In this document: in pieces, positions 1-9,264 of the stretch
Layout of the letters: each line of letters starts with the position of its first letter
How positions within the stretch are numbered: position 1 is the stretch's first letter
Assembly (NCBI GenBank): GCA_002695005.1
Contig: NZNT01000029.1
Location: forward strand, 186,001-250,000
DNA length: 64,000 nucleotides
Direction of reading: 5' to 3'
Source of the DNA: Maritimibacter sp.
GTDB taxonomy: Bacteria > Pseudomonadota > Alphaproteobacteria > Rhodobacterales > Rhodobacteraceae
Position numbers and translations under genes: made by a program
The notes under the pieces: generated by a model
Told to the model about the DNA's origin: nothing
The model's database searches: none
What the model saw: only the letters and a program-made list of their open reading frames with translations

Positions 1-1713
1 CCACTCACACATCGCGGTGCGGACCGGAACGAGCACCTTCGCCTCGCGCGGGAACTGGAACTGACTGGCCTACGCCGCGGGATGCCCTTTCCCGACCTCG
101 TGACGCTTGCGTCATGGGCGGATAAGAATAAGCGGGACGCGGCCTGGGCGGAATGGGCCGGGCGCTGGATCGCTGACGTTGGCGACGCACATACAGCACC
201 GCTCGCCGACCACGTCGCCGCCACCATCGGCTTGACAGAACGGCTGGTCGCCGGAGCCAAGGATGGCCCACCCGACGAGTTGTGGGCGCGGGAAGCGGGC
301 CGTGAAGCACGGCGCGTCGTCGGCGAGCTGGAACGCGAAGCGGAGCATGGCGGCGAGATGTCGGCCTCGGACTTCCGCGACCTCTTCAGCGCCGTACTGA
401 ATACCGGCTCGGTGCGCAATCCGGACGCCCCTTATCCCGGCATCCGTATTTGGGGCACGCTGGAAGCACGGGTCGGCGGCGCTGAACTCGTCATTCTCGC
501 CGGGCTGAACGAAGGCGTCTGGCCCGAGCGTCCTTCCCCGGATCCGTGGATGAACAGGGACATGCGCAAGGAACTGGGTCTTTTACTTCCGGAACGACGA
601 ATCGGCCTGTCCGCACATGATTTCCAGCAGGGGATCGGCGCGCCGGAGGTAATTCTGTCCCGTTCGCTTAGGGACGAGGAGGCCGAGACGGTGCCCTCGC
701 GCTGGATCAACCGGATGACGAACCTGATGTCCGGGATGTCGGAGGCTGGCGCGGAGGCGTTGGCCGCCATGAAGGATCGGGGCGCGGCTTGGCTCTCGGT
801 CGCGCGGGAACTCGACCGGCCCCAGCGCGACAGACACCGGGTCGCGCCGGCTCCGCGCCCCTCGCCCCGGCCGCCGGTGGAGGTGCGGCCGACAGCCCTG
901 TCCTTCACCCGGATCAGTACGCTCATTCGTGACCCCTATGCAATTTATGGGCAAAAGATCCTGCGCCTGCACGCGCTCGACCCGCTGCACCAATCGCCCG
1001 ACGCACCCCTGCGCGGAACGGCGATCCATGACGTGATGGAGCGATTCATCAAGGAGCGGCCTAAGACCGAAGCCCGCGCGGACGCCCGGAGACGGCTCAT
1101 GTCCATAGCACGCGAAGAGTTCGAGACGACGGCGCCCTGGCCCGCCACGCGGCTTCTCTGGCTCGCGAAGCTGGAGCGTGTTGCGGATTGGTTTCTCGAA
1201 GGGGAGGATGAACGCCAGAAACAGGTCACCCACATCCACACCGAGGTCGCGGGCAAAGCTACATTCGGCTCTCCACCCTTCACGCTTTACGGCAAAGCCG
1301 ACCGGATAGACCTGCGCGATGACGGTCAGGTTGCGATTTATGACTACAAGACCGGCGCGCCGCCCTCGGAGAAGCAGCAGCGTGCCTATGACAAGCAACT
1401 GCTGCTGGAGGCGCTTGTGGCCCGGGCCGGAGGGTTCGACGGGCTTGGAAAGCTGGCGACCGCGCGAGTGGCCTATATCGGTCTCGGCGCCACGCCGAAA
1501 GTCGTCCCGATCGACGTGACATCAGCCGATCTTGAGCGCGTTCAGGCTGAACTAGAGACGATTCTCGCCTATTTCCAGGATCGAGACCGGGGCTATACTT
1601 CACGGCGGGTTGTAGAAAGCTCAGCTCGGTTTGGCGGGGACTACGACCACCTCGCCCGGTACGGCGAGTGGGACCATACCGCTGACCCAGAGGGCACGGA
1701 GGTGGGCGAATGA
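1..1713 (+). CDS. addB: AddB, double-strand break repair nuclease subunit (5' truncated by window edge)
   Basis: This is the C-terminal 570 or so residues of AddB; the frame is open from base 1, so the start lies outside the window. AddB partners AddA in the helicase-nuclease that resects double-strand breaks and loads RecA. The visible part ends in a PD-(D/E)XK nuclease domain: KADRID followed by IYDYKTG at about visible residues 430-452, preceded by GTAIHDVMERF. No cysteine occurs anywhere in the visible part, so the Fe-S cluster cysteines known from Bacillus AddB are absent. The stop overlaps the addA start by ATGA, so the two subunits are probably translationally coupled. The pairing with addA makes the call secure. 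Confidence 0.93.
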   Translation, partial: PLTHRGADRNEHLRLARELELTGLRRGMPFPDLVTLASWADKNKRDAAWAEWAGRWIADVGDAHTAPLADHVAATIGLTERLVAGAKDGPPDELWAREAGREARRVVGELEREAEHGGEMSASDFRDLFSAVLNTGSVRNPDAPYPGIRIWGTLEARVGGAELVILAGLNEGVWPERPSPDPWMNRDMRKELGLLLPERRIGLSAHDFQQGIGAPEVILSRSLRDEEAETVPSRWINRMTNLMSGMSEAGAEALAAMKDRGAAWLSVARELDRPQRDRHRVAPAPRPSPRPPVEVRPTALSFTRISTLIRDPYAIYGQKILRLHALDPLHQSPDAPLRGTAIHDVMERFIKERPKTEARADARRRLMSIAREEFETTAPWPATRLLWLAKLERVADWFLEGEDERQKQVTHIHTEVAGKATFGSPPFTLYGKADRIDLRDDGQVAIYDYKTGAPPSEKQQRAYDKQLLLEALVARAGGFDGLGKLATARVAYIGLGATPKVVPIDVTSADLERVQAELETILAYFQDRDRGYTSRRVVESSARFGGDYDHLARYGEWDHTADPEGTEVGE

Positions 1714-4700
1714 GCCGGGACGAAGCCACGCAGTGCCAGATCGACGCTGCCGATCCAACCGGCAACACTTGGCTTTCTGCGAACGCGGGGTCCGGCAAGA
1801 CCCGCGTGCTGACCGACCGCGTGGCGCGGCTTTTGTTGGAAGATGTACCGCCTCAGAACATCCTGTGCCTGACCTATACCAAGGCCGCCGCGAGCGAGAT
1901 GCAAAACCGGCTTTTCAAGCGCCTTGGGGCCTGGGCGATGCTGGACGACAGCGCGCTCGAGTCCGAGCTCGATGTGCTTGGTGTTACGGAAGCACCGGAC
2001 CTTCGCAAAGCCCGTCGCCTTTTCGCACGCGCCATCGAGACTCCCGGCGGGCTGAAAATCCAGACGATCCATGCGTTTTGCGCGACGATCCTGCGGCGTT
2101 TCCCGATGGAAGCCGGCGTTTCGCCTGACTTCAAAGAAATGGACGACCGGACTGCGCAACTCCTTCAGGAAGAGATCGTCGAGGAAATGGCCGCCGGCAC
2201 GCCGCGACCCTTGGTCGAGGGTCTTGCGCAGCACTACACCGGGGCCGAACTGGACAAGCTCACCAGCGAAATCGTCGGAAACCGGCTGCATTTCCTGGAA
2301 CCGGTGGATCGCGAGACAGTTTGGAGTTGGCTCAATCTGCCGCCCGCACTCGACCGGGAAACGGTCCTCGCCGAGACGCTCGCGCCCGGTGACGGTGCGA
2401 TGCTGGCCGTGTTGCTGCCCATCTTGCGGACGGGCAGCAAGACTGAAATCACAGCTGCAGACAAGCTTTCGAGCATCAATCCGGATGCTCTTGCCTTTGG
2501 CGATCTTGAGGTCTTGGAGTCCGTCTTCCTGACCGGAAAGAGCGCTGCAAGCCCGTTTTCGGCCAAGATAGGGTCTTTTCCTACCAAGGGAACCCGCGCC
2601 GGATCCGCCGCGCATTTGACGGATGCGCTGGACGGGCTGATGGCTCGCGTCGAAGGTATGCGCGACCGCCGCCTTGCCCTCCTGACCGCCGAGCGCACGC
2701 GCGCACTCCACGCCTTCGCGCACCCGTTCGTGCGTGCCTATGAAGAGCGCAAAGCAATGAACGGCTGGCTCGACTTCGACGACCTCATCCTGCGCGCGTC
2801 GGCACTTCTGAACACGTCTGATGTCGCGCAATGGGTGCTCTACCGACTGGATGGCGGGATCGACCACATCCTTGTCGATGAAGCGCAGGATACGAGTCCG
2901 TCGCAATGGCGTGTGATCGACAGTCTCGCGCGGGAGTTCATGTCCGGTGAAGGGGCCCATGCGGACAAGGACTGGTCGATTTTCGTGGTCGGCGACCCAA
3001 AGCAGTCGATTTACTCCTTCCAAGGTGCCGATCCAGCGGAGTTCGCGAAAATGCGCAACCGGTTCCGTGAGGGGCTTGGGCAGATGGACCGACCGCTTCA
3101 GCAGATGCCGCTTGAATATTCCTTCCGCTCGGCGCCTGCGATCCTGACAGCAGTGGATAGCACGCTATCGGAGGCGGGCGGCCTCGGAGACGCAGCCCCA
3201 AACCACAAGGCCTTCCACGCGATGCGGCCCGGGCGCGTGGACCTTTGGCCGGCCATTGAACCCGTGAAGCCCGACGAGTTGCGGCCTTGGGATGATCCCC
3301 TCGACGTTGCGGCGCCCACGGATCACTCGGTCATGCTGGCCGAGAGCATCGCGGAAGAAATCGGTCGCATGATTCGGGAGGAGAAGGTCCCGGTGACGGA
3401 CGGAGCCGCGGGTGGTTTTCGTCCCGTGACTGCGGGCGACATCCTGATCCTCGTGCAGCGACGGTCGGATCTTTTCAAACATATCATCCGGGCCTGCAAG
3501 ACGCGCGGACTGCCCATCGCCGGGGCCGACAGGCTGCGCATCGGGGGCGAAATGGCCGTTCGCGACCTCACCGCGCTGCTGGCGTTCCTCGCAACGCAGG
3601 AGGACGACCTGTCGCTCGCCGCCGTCCTGCGCTCCCCGCTTTTCGGACTGAGCGAAGATGCTTTGTTCCGCCTCGCCAATCCGCGGCCAGACCATCAGTA
3701 CCTTTGGCGCGCGCTCTGGGCGAGCGAACATCGCGATGTGGTCGAAGTGCTTCAGGACCTACGCGAACGGGCGGATTACCTGCGGCCCTACGACCTGATC
3801 GACCGCGTGCTGACGCGGCATGACGGACGCCGACTGCTTCTCGGACGACTCGGCGCGGAAGCGGAGGATGGGATCGATGCGATGCTCGCGCAGGCGCTCG
3901 CCTATGAACGCATGGAAGTGCCCAGCCTGACCGGCTTTCTCACCTGGCTCGACACCGAGGATGTCGAGATCAAGCGGCAAATGGATGCCAAGGCCCGCGA
4001 GATCCGCGTCATGACGGTGCATGGCGCAAAGGGGCTGGAGTCTCCGGTGGTGATCCTTCCGGATACCGCAAAGCGCGACCTGCGCGGTCGCGGCGATCTG
4101 GTGGCAAACGCCGGGAAGCTGATCTGGAAACCGCGGGCCGACGACATGCCGCAGTCCCTGACGGGCCTGAACGAAGACGCCAAGGAACGCGAACGGGAGG
4201 AGCGGATGCGCCTCCTCTACGTCGCGATGACGCGGGCCGAGAGCTGGCTGATCGTGGCGGGCGCCGGCGATATGGGCAAGGAGGCCGCGGATTCCTGGCA
4301 CGGCCTTGTTCGGCATGGGGTGAGCGCGCTGGACGCGGCGCCGCGCGGATTCCCATCCGGCGTGGGCGGTTTGCGGTATCAGGACGGCGTCTGGCCCGAA
4401 CCCGAGACGCAGGATGTCGAGGATGTTGCCGAGCAGGAACCCGACCCGCCCGACTGGACCGAACGTGCCGCCCCGATACGCGAAGCGCCACCGCGTCCGC
4501 TGTCGCCATCCAAGCTGGAGGGCGCCAAGAGCGTTGCGGGTGCATTGGAAAGTGCGAGTGAAGCGGACAACGACGCCGCGAAGCGGCGTGGTCGACAGAT
4601 ACACCGTCTGCTCGAATTCCTTCCCGACTATCCGCAGGCGGAATGGTCTCATCATGCGACAGCGCTTCTGGCTTTTGGTGAAGACGCCGCAGACTACGCG

Positions 4701-5102
4701 GAGGTCGCCGCGCTTCTGGATGAGGTCAGCCGGGTTCTGACCACCCCCGCTCTTGCTCCGCTCTTCTCGGCCGATGCGCTGGCGGAGGTCGAAGTGTCCG
4801 CCCCCGCCGGCCCTGACGGTGTGCGTATCCACGGAATTATCGACCGGCTCATCATCGAGCCGGGCCGGATCTGCGCGATCGACTTCAAATCGAACCAGAC
4901 AGTGCCAGGCTCGCCAGAGGACATTCCCGAAGGCATTCTACGACAGCTCGGAGCTTACGAAGTGGCGCTCGCGCCGCTCTATCCGGACCGCGAGATCACG
5001 AGCGCGGTGCTGTGGACTCGGAGCGCAACCCTCATGGATGTGCCCCCCGGTGTGGCAATACGCACATTTCGTTCGCTTGACGGGATGAAGCGCGATACCT
5101 AG
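1710..5102 (+). CDS. addA: AddA, helicase-nuclease subunit of AddAB
   Basis: UvrD-family ATP-dependent helicase with a C-terminal nuclease, 1130 residues, the usual length for the alphaproteobacterial type. Visible motifs: Walker A ANAGSGKT at residues 24-31, motif II LVDEAQD near 388-394, motif [20 protein letters not shown], motif [15 protein letters not shown], motif [12 protein letters not shown] near 835-844, and a nuclease motif AIDFKSNQ near 1056-1063 preceded by [12 protein letters not shown]. It unwinds broken DNA ends with AddB and cuts one strand. The start ATG overlaps the addB stop. trxA follows 34 bases later on the same strand and may be cotranscribed. Confidence 0.97.
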   Translation: MSRDEATQCQIDAADPTGNTWLSANAGSGKTRVLTDRVARLLLEDVPPQNILCLTYTKAAASEMQNRLFKRLGAWAMLDDSALESELDVLGVTEAPDLRKARRLFARAIETPGGLKIQTIHAFCATILRRFPMEAGVSPDFKEMDDRTAQLLQEEIVEEMAAGTPRPLVEGLAQHYTGAELDKLTSEIVGNRLHFLEPVDRETVWSWLNLPPALDRETVLAETLAPGDGAMLAVLLPILRTGSKTEITAADKLSSINPDALAFGDLEVLESVFLTGKSAASPFSAKIGSFPTKGTRAGSAAHLTDALDGLMARVEGMRDRRLALLTAERTRALHAFAHPFVRAYEERKAMNGWLDFDDLILRASALLNTSDVAQWVLYRLDGGIDHILVDEAQDTSPSQWRVIDSLAREFMSGEGAHADKDWSIFVVGDPKQSIYSFQGADPAEFAKMRNRFREGLGQMDRPLQQMPLEYSFRSAPAILTAVDSTLSEAGGLGDAAPNHKAFHAMRPGRVDLWPAIEPVKPDELRPWDDPLDVAAPTDHSVMLAESIAEEIGRMIREEKVPVTDGAAGGFRPVTAGDILILVQRRSDLFKHIIRACKTRGLPIAGADRLRIGGEMAVRDLTALLAFLATQEDDLSLAAVLRSPLFGLSEDALFRLANPRPDHQYLWRALWASEHRDVVEVLQDLRERADYLRPYDLIDRVLTRHDGRRLLLGRLGAEAEDGIDAMLAQALAYERMEVPSLTGFLTWLDTEDVEIKRQMDAKAREIRVMTVHGAKGLESPVVILPDTAKRDLRGRGDLVANAGKLIWKPRADDMPQSLTGLNEDAKEREREERMRLLYVAMTRAESWLIVAGAGDMGKEAADSWHGLVRHGVSALDAAPRGFPSGVGGLRYQDGVWPEPETQDVEDVAEQEPDPPDWTERAAPIREAPPRPLSPSKLEGAKSVAGALESASEADNDAAKRRGRQIHRLLEFLPDYPQAEWSHHATALLAFGEDAADYAEVAALLDEVSRVLTTPALAPLFSADALAEVEVSAPAGPDGVRIHGIIDRLIIEPGRICAIDFKSNQTVPGSPEDIPEGILRQLGAYEVALAPLYPDREITSAVLWTRSATLMDVPPGVAIRTFRSLDGMKRDT

Positions 5103-5136
5103 TTTCCTGACAACGCATCATGCAAGGAGCAGTCCA

Positions 5137-5457
5137 ATGACCACCGTCGCCGTGACCGACGCCACTTTCGAAGAAGAAGTCCTGAAATCCGATGTTCCGG
5201 TTGTCGTTGACTTCTGGGCCGAGTGGTGCGGCCCGTGCAAGATGATCGGCCCGGCGCTTGAAGAGCTTTCCGCCGAATACGGCGACAAGGTCAAGATCGC
5301 CAAGGTGAACGTGGACGAAAACCCGAATTCGCCGGCCCAGTTGGGCGTGCGCGGCATTCCGGCGCTCTTTATGTTCAAGGACGGTCAGCCGATCTCGAAC
5401 AAGGTGGGCGCGGCTCCGAAGGCGGCCCTTCAGAGCTGGATCGACGAATCGATCTGA
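5137..5457 (+). CDS. trxA: Thioredoxin 1
   Basis: A 106-residue classical thioredoxin with the redox motif WCGPC at residues 30-34 and the cis-proline region RGIPALFMF. It reduces disulfides in cytoplasmic proteins such as ribonucleotide reductase, using electrons from thioredoxin reductase. A good ribosome binding site, AAGGAG, lies about 11 bases ahead of the ATG. It follows addBA, an arrangement seen in related Rhodobacteraceae, and a strong intrinsic terminator ends the unit just downstream. Confidence 0.97.
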   Translation: MTTVAVTDATFEEEVLKSDVPVVVDFWAEWCGPCKMIGPALEELSAEYGDKVKIAKVNVDENPNSPAQLGVRGIPALFMFKDGQPISNKVGAAPKAALQSWIDESI

Positions 5458-5482
5458 ACGCCTTCGACGTTACGAAAAGGAG

Positions 5483-5515
5483 GGCCCGGTCACTTCGACC
5501 GGGCCTTTTCTTTTG
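5483..5515 (+). terminator. Intrinsic terminator after trxA
   Basis: Perfect 9-bp GC-rich stem (GGCCCGGTC paired with GACCGGGCC, 5-base loop) followed by TTTTCTTTTG. It closes the addBA-trxA unit. Confidence 0.85.
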
Positions 5516-5545
5516 CTCCGCCAGGCAAAGTGGCACCGCACAAAT

Positions 5546-5574
5546 GAAACCCCCGCCGCAAGCGACGGGGTTTC
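5546..5574 (-). terminator. Probable terminator of the small exported-protein gene
   Basis: An 8-bp stem (GAAACCCC with GGGGTTTC) lies about 38 bases past the stop of the leftward 68-residue gene. The U-tract on the minus strand is short (ATTTG), so this is a weaker call than the neighbouring trxA terminator. Confidence 0.45.
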
Positions 5575-5611
5575 CAATTTCCGTACCGGGCAGAGTGCCC
5601 AGCGCGTGTTA

Positions 5612-5818
5612 TTAGCAGGGGGTCGCAACCACCGCGCAGAACACGCCCACGCCGACGAGGGCGAGGAAGATCAGCGGAACGATGATGCCGGCGTTCGAGG
5701 ACGACGACGACTGTTCCACGATGATTTCGGGCTCGACGATCGGATCGACGAGAGCACCAGCCTGAGCGGCGGTGGCGGCGAGAGCGGCAACGGCCGCAAC
5801 AAGCATGACTTTTTTCAT
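5612..5818 (-). CDS. Small exported single-span membrane protein, function unknown
   Basis: A 68-residue protein starting MKKVMLVAAVAALAATAAQAG, a clear signal peptide with a possible AQA-G cleavage site. It continues with a short acidic segment (DPIVEPEIIVEQ), a run of five serines, a hydrophobic span (IIVPLIFLALVGVGVFCAVV) and a C-terminal cysteine. The ATG at 5818 is chosen because GGAG lies about 9 bases upstream and the signal peptide begins there; a longer frame to 5914 has no such support. I do not recognise a family. Small proteins with this plan occur in Rhodobacteraceae, but no role can be inferred. It follows an L,D-transpeptidase-like gene on the same strand with about 125 bases between. 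Confidence 0.7.
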   Translation of the reverse strand: MKKVMLVAAVAALAATAAQAGALVDPIVEPEIIVEQSSSSSNAGIIVPLIFLALVGVGVFCAVVATPC

Positions 5819-5943
5819 TTCAATCTCCAATTGTCCTTCCGACACTCGCGCGCCGGAACAAGGGTAGTTCTGTACCTCGTGCTTGCAGAAAACAGTATCA
5901 CCGAAAAAATGCAACAGGTTTCCAGCGAAACCGCCCTTTGGTG

Positions 5944-6552
5944 TCAGATAAGCAACACCTGAGTTCCGACCTTCGCGAGGCCAAAAAGTTCTGCAATATT
6001 CTCATTGTAGAGGCCGATGCAGCCATTGGAAGAACGGCGTCCAATCTTGCGCGTGTCGTGCGTGCCGTGAATCCGGTAATATTGCCAACCGAGGTAAAGC
6101 GCGTGGGTACCGAGCGGGTTGTCAGGGCCGGCAGGAATGTACTCCGGCCACTCCGGATTTCGCTTTCGCATAGCGGGCGTCGGGCGCCAATCGGGACCCT
6201 CGACCTTGCGTACCACCGAGGTTCGGCCGCGACGGGTCAAATCTTCGGTCAGCGGCACGGACGTCGGGTAGAGTTTGTAGAGTCCTTCCGGGTTCCAGTA
6301 GTGCAGCGCGCGAGACGTGATGTCGACGAGGATCGCGCCATTGTTCAGGTTGTCGAAATACGGGCGCCAATCCAGCGAACGGAAGCTTGAGATATTGCGC
6401 CGCACTACTTCCGAAAGGTCACGCTCGACTTCGGTCGAATTGCCGGTGGCGTTTTGCCCGAAAGCGGGCGCTACGGCAAGCGAGCCTACGGCTGCCACGC
6501 CGGACGCCAGGAAACCACGCCGCCCCATTTGAGGTTTGCGAAAGTCACTCAT
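5944..6552 (-). CDS. L,D-transpeptidase (YkuD) with Tat-type signal
   Basis: A 202-residue exported YkuD-domain protein, expected to cross-link peptidoglycan or attach proteins to it in the periplasm. The N-terminus has a twin-arginine signal, MGRRGFLASGVAAVG, ending near APAFGQ. The YkuD active site is HGTHDTRKIG followed by RRSSNGCIGLYNEN, with catalytic Cys near residue 178 and the paired His about 18 residues earlier. The arginine often seen two residues after the Cys is Gly here. The start at 6552 is preferred because GAGGAA lies about 10 bases upstream; an ATG 24 bases earlier is possible. It is divergent from the CAP lipoprotein gene. Confidence 0.88.
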   Translation of the reverse strand: MSDFRKPQMGRRGFLASGVAAVGSLAVAPAFGQNATGNSTEVERDLSEVVRRNISSFRSLDWRPYFDNLNNGAILVDITSRALHYWNPEGLYKLYPTSVPLTEDLTRRGRTSVVRKVEGPDWRPTPAMRKRNPEWPEYIPAGPDNPLGTHALYLGWQYYRIHGTHDTRKIGRRSSNGCIGLYNENIAELFGLAKVGTQVLLI

Positions 6553-6730
6553 CGCCGATCTGTTCCTCGATGTCATATAGGAATGTGTGTCTGTATACGG
6601 CGGAGAGTTGCCAGCCGCAAATCAATCCGCCGCGTTCACGCCGAATTTTGCCTATGCAGAATTGATCGTCACCCGGTTTGCCGCTAAGGCGTTGTGGCCC
6701 CGAAGATCGAGACTGGATACACCCCTTCCC

Positions 6731-7243
6731 ATGACCCGTGCCGCGCTCCTCGTTTCCGCACTCATGTTCTTGCTGGCTGCCTGTGATACCGGACAGCCGA
6801 TGCGCATGGGTCCGGATGGCAAACCGATGCCGTCGGTCTACAAAATCTCGAAGGCGCAGGAGGACCGCATCCAGTTCCGCGTCCTCGACTCCGTTAACGA
6901 ACTGCGGGAGGTGGCCGGCGTGCCGCCGGTCCAGCTCAACGCCCAGCTCAATGCGGCGGCTGCGACGCATGCACGTGACATGGCTGTGCAGAACCGGCCT
7001 TGGCACTTCGGGTCCGACGGGTCCTCGCCAATCGATCGGGTGCAGCGGGCGGGCTATTCCGGGCCGATGCTGGGTGAGAACATCTCGGAGACCTTCGAGA
7101 CCGAGCTGGAAACGCTTGCGGCATGGATGGAGCAGCCCGACACGCGCAACGTCATCCTCGACAGCCGGGGCCGTAACCTCGGCATCGCATTCTATCAGGA
7201 GCAGAACGGAAAAATCTGGTGGACACTCTTGATGGGCGGCTAA
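6731..7243 (+). CDS. CAP (SCP/PR1) domain lipoprotein
   Basis: A 170-residue lipoprotein: signal peptide MTRAALLVSALMFLLAAC with lipobox LAAC (Cys at about residue 18), then a CAP domain. Recognisable CAP features are ATHARDMA, the HFGSDGSSPIDRVQRAGY block, GENISE, and TLAAWMEQPDTRNVIL ending in WWTLLMGG. Bacterial CAP proteins are secreted and often lie near wall-active enzymes; their biochemical role is mostly unsettled. The ATG at 6731 begins the signal peptide; the frame extends upstream but without sense. YkuD genes flank it on both sides on the opposite strand. Confidence 0.88.
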   Translation: MTRAALLVSALMFLLAACDTGQPMRMGPDGKPMPSVYKISKAQEDRIQFRVLDSVNELREVAGVPPVQLNAQLNAAAATHARDMAVQNRPWHFGSDGSSPIDRVQRAGYSGPMLGENISETFETELETLAAWMEQPDTRNVILDSRGRNLGIAFYQEQNGKIWWTLLMGG

Positions 7244-7266
7244 TGCGGCCGATCAAGAAACGAAAC

Positions 7267-7293
7267 AGGGCGCCCGAAGGCGCCCTTTTCTTT
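7267..7293. terminator. Probably bidirectional intrinsic terminator
   Basis: An 8-bp stem AGGGCGCC/GGCGCCCT with a CGAA tetraloop, followed by TTTTCTTTG on the plus strand and GTTTCTTG on the minus strand. It sits between the convergent CAP lipoprotein and YkuD lipoprotein genes and can serve both. Confidence 0.8.
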
Positions 7294-7311
7294 GTCCGAG
7301 ATGTCGCGGGT

Positions 7312-7986
7312 TCAGTTCGACACGGCGTTCGACGTCACCATGACTTCATCACCCGGCACTTGGGCCTGCCAGAGAAGCGGGTCCATCGGCATCACAGGCT
7401 CCCGCCCATGCGCGATGAGTATGTCCGGCGCGACTTCGTCGAGTGATTTGGGCGTGCCCGGCCGCGGGTTCGCGAGCGGCGGCTGCTTGGCCGGGATGAT
7501 GTGGATCGGCGTCCCGTCGCGCACCATCGCGTAGACGTCCTCGATTTCCTTGTTCGTTACGGCGATGCAGCCGGCTGTCCAGTCGGCCTTGCCCTTGTCG
7601 CGCTTCTCGGTCGGACCACCGTGGATAAAGATGTCACCCCCGGCGCTAACCCCGGCCTCTTTCGCGATCTTGCGATCCGTGTCGTTCGGATAATCAATCC
7701 CGACCGAAAGATGGTATGCACTGTCGGGGTTACGGCGGTTCACGCGATAAGTGCCCTCAGGCGTGCGCCCGTCACCCTTCTGTTGCTTGTGGCCGTAGGG
7801 GGCAAAACCCAACTCCACGTCATATTCCGCAAGCGCCGTCTGATGATGCATCAGGTACATCTTGCGGTTTTCCTTGAACACGAAGATCTCGGTCACTTCC
7901 GGACCGTTGTACGTCTTGAACTTCGAGCAGGCGCTCAGGACCGCGAAGGCCGCCGTCGACGCCAGCATCATTCGTCTGTTCATCAT
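7312..7986 (-). CDS. L,D-transpeptidase (YkuD) lipoprotein
   Basis: A 224-residue protein with signal MMNRRMMLASTAAFAVLSAC, whose lipobox LSAC predicts lipid attachment. The YkuD active site reads IFIHGGPTEKRDKGK followed by DWTAGCIAVTN, with catalytic Cys near residue 139. This subtype (GCIAVTN, with a substrate loop KGDGRTPEGTYRV) is common among YafK/ErfK-like proteins and differs from the Tat-exported YkuD protein two genes away. Tandem ATG codons at 7986 and 7983 make the start uncertain by one codon. It probably modifies or cross-links peptidoglycan in the periplasm. Confidence 0.88.
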   Translation of the reverse strand: MMNRRMMLASTAAFAVLSACSKFKTYNGPEVTEIFVFKENRKMYLMHHQTALAEYDVELGFAPYGHKQQKGDGRTPEGTYRVNRRNPDSAYHLSVGIDYPNDTDRKIAKEAGVSAGGDIFIHGGPTEKRDKGKADWTAGCIAVTNKEIEDVYAMVRDGTPIHIIPAKQPPLANPRPGTPKSLDEVAPDILIAHGREPVMPMDPLLWQAQVPGDEVMVTSNAVSN

Positions 7987-8052
7987 TGTCTTGGTCCCAG
8001 AAATTCTGCCCGAGCCATTGTTTACCCGATTTCCCCGGTTCGGGGAAGATGA

Positions 8053-9264
8053 TCAGCGTGTGAAACACGCCGCCAGCTCGACATGTGCAGACCACCGAAA
8101 CTGATCCACGACGACGAGCCAATCCAGCGAATAGCCCGCATCGGTTAATATTTTCGCATCGCGCGCGAAAGTCACCGGATTGCAGGACACGGCGGCAATG
8201 CGCGGAACATCGCTTGCCGCCAGTTCAATCATCTGCGCCTCAGCCCCAGCGCGCGGCGGGTCGATGACCACGGCCTCTGCGCGAAGTTCATCACTCAGGA
8301 GTGGTCTGCGAAACAGATCGCGGGTCTCCGTTGTGACCGCATGAAGCCCGTGGTGATGGCGCCACCCGGCATCCAGCGCGGCGAGCATGTCGCCATCACC
8401 CTCCACCGCGAGCACCTCTGCATTCGCCGCCAGCGGCAACGTGAAGGTACCGCACCCGGCGAAAAAATCGAACACGCGATCCGCGTCACCCACCGCTTCC
8501 TGAACCGCTGCGGTCAGGGCCATCTCTCCTTCCTTGGTCGCCTGCAGAAATGCGCCCGGCGGTGGGACCACCGCAACGGCGCCGAATTTCTGTTTTGGTG
8601 GTTGAGACATCGCAACGACCGCTCCGTCCCAGGCGAGGCGCGCGATGGGAAGTCGTCCGACCAGGCCTGCGAGCGCCTCCTCCAAACCAAGGTCCCGTGG
8701 CTTGCCGCCGGTGACTGAAATATCCAGCCCCCCGTCGCTCGCCGTCAGTGACAACTTCAACTCGCCTTTCCGGGACCCCCCGACCTGCGCGATTTCTTCG
8801 CATATCGGCAGCGCGGCCATCAGAGCGGGGGTCAGGAGCTGACAGTTCGGGATCGGGGTGATCGTGTCAGACTTTGGGGCGTGGAACCCGACAAGGGCCC
8901 CCTTCTTGGTGCGGCGAACAGCGAGCGTTGCACGGCGACGTGCATTCGCAGGCGAAGTAGCGATGCCCCGGATCTCGGTCGCGATTCCCTGAGCGGCAAG
9001 CGCCTGTTCCACCACACCAACCTTCCACTGGGCCACGAAGGAATCACTCGCGTGCTGGAGCGAACAGCCGCCGCAGGATTTGTAATGGGGACAAGGAGGT
9101 CGCACGCGATTTGCAGACGGGCTGATGATTCGCGGTTCGGCAACGCGATCTCCTTCCAATGCGCCATCGATCACTTCACCGGGCAAAGTTCGAGGCACGA
9201 AGACAGGGCCCGCTGCGATTCCGTCGCCTTGGTGGCCCAGTCTCTCGATCGTGTACTCCGTCAT
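8053..9264 (-). CDS. rlmD: 23S rRNA (uracil-5-)-methyltransferase, RlmD/RumA family
   Basis: A 403-residue class I SAM-dependent RNA methyltransferase. An N-terminal TRAM-like segment (ERLGHQGDGIA) is followed by an iron-sulfur cysteine cluster CPHYKSCGGC with a fourth Cys in IPNCQLL, then the SAM motif FDFFAGCGTFTLPLA and the catalytic motif VSCNPVTFARD. The four cysteines point to RlmD (U1939 of 23S rRNA) rather than TrmA, although the exact target base cannot be proved. The ATG at 9264 is chosen because it overlaps the cca stop (ATGA) and has GAGGAA upstream. It is the last gene of hslO-nudL-cca-rlmD. Confidence 0.87.
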   Translation of the reverse strand: MTEYTIERLGHQGDGIAAGPVFVPRTLPGEVIDGALEGDRVAEPRIISPSANRVRPPCPHYKSCGGCSLQHASDSFVAQWKVGVVEQALAAQGIATEIRGIATSPANARRRATLAVRRTKKGALVGFHAPKSDTITPIPNCQLLTPALMAALPICEEIAQVGGSRKGELKLSLTASDGGLDISVTGGKPRDLGLEEALAGLVGRLPIARLAWDGAVVAMSQPPKQKFGAVAVVPPPGAFLQATKEGEMALTAAVQEAVGDADRVFDFFAGCGTFTLPLAANAEVLAVEGDGDMLAALDAGWRHHHGLHAVTTETRDLFRRPLLSDELRAEAVVIDPPRAGAEAQMIELAASDVPRIAAVSCNPVTFARDAKILTDAGYSLDWLVVVDQFRWSAHVELAACFTR

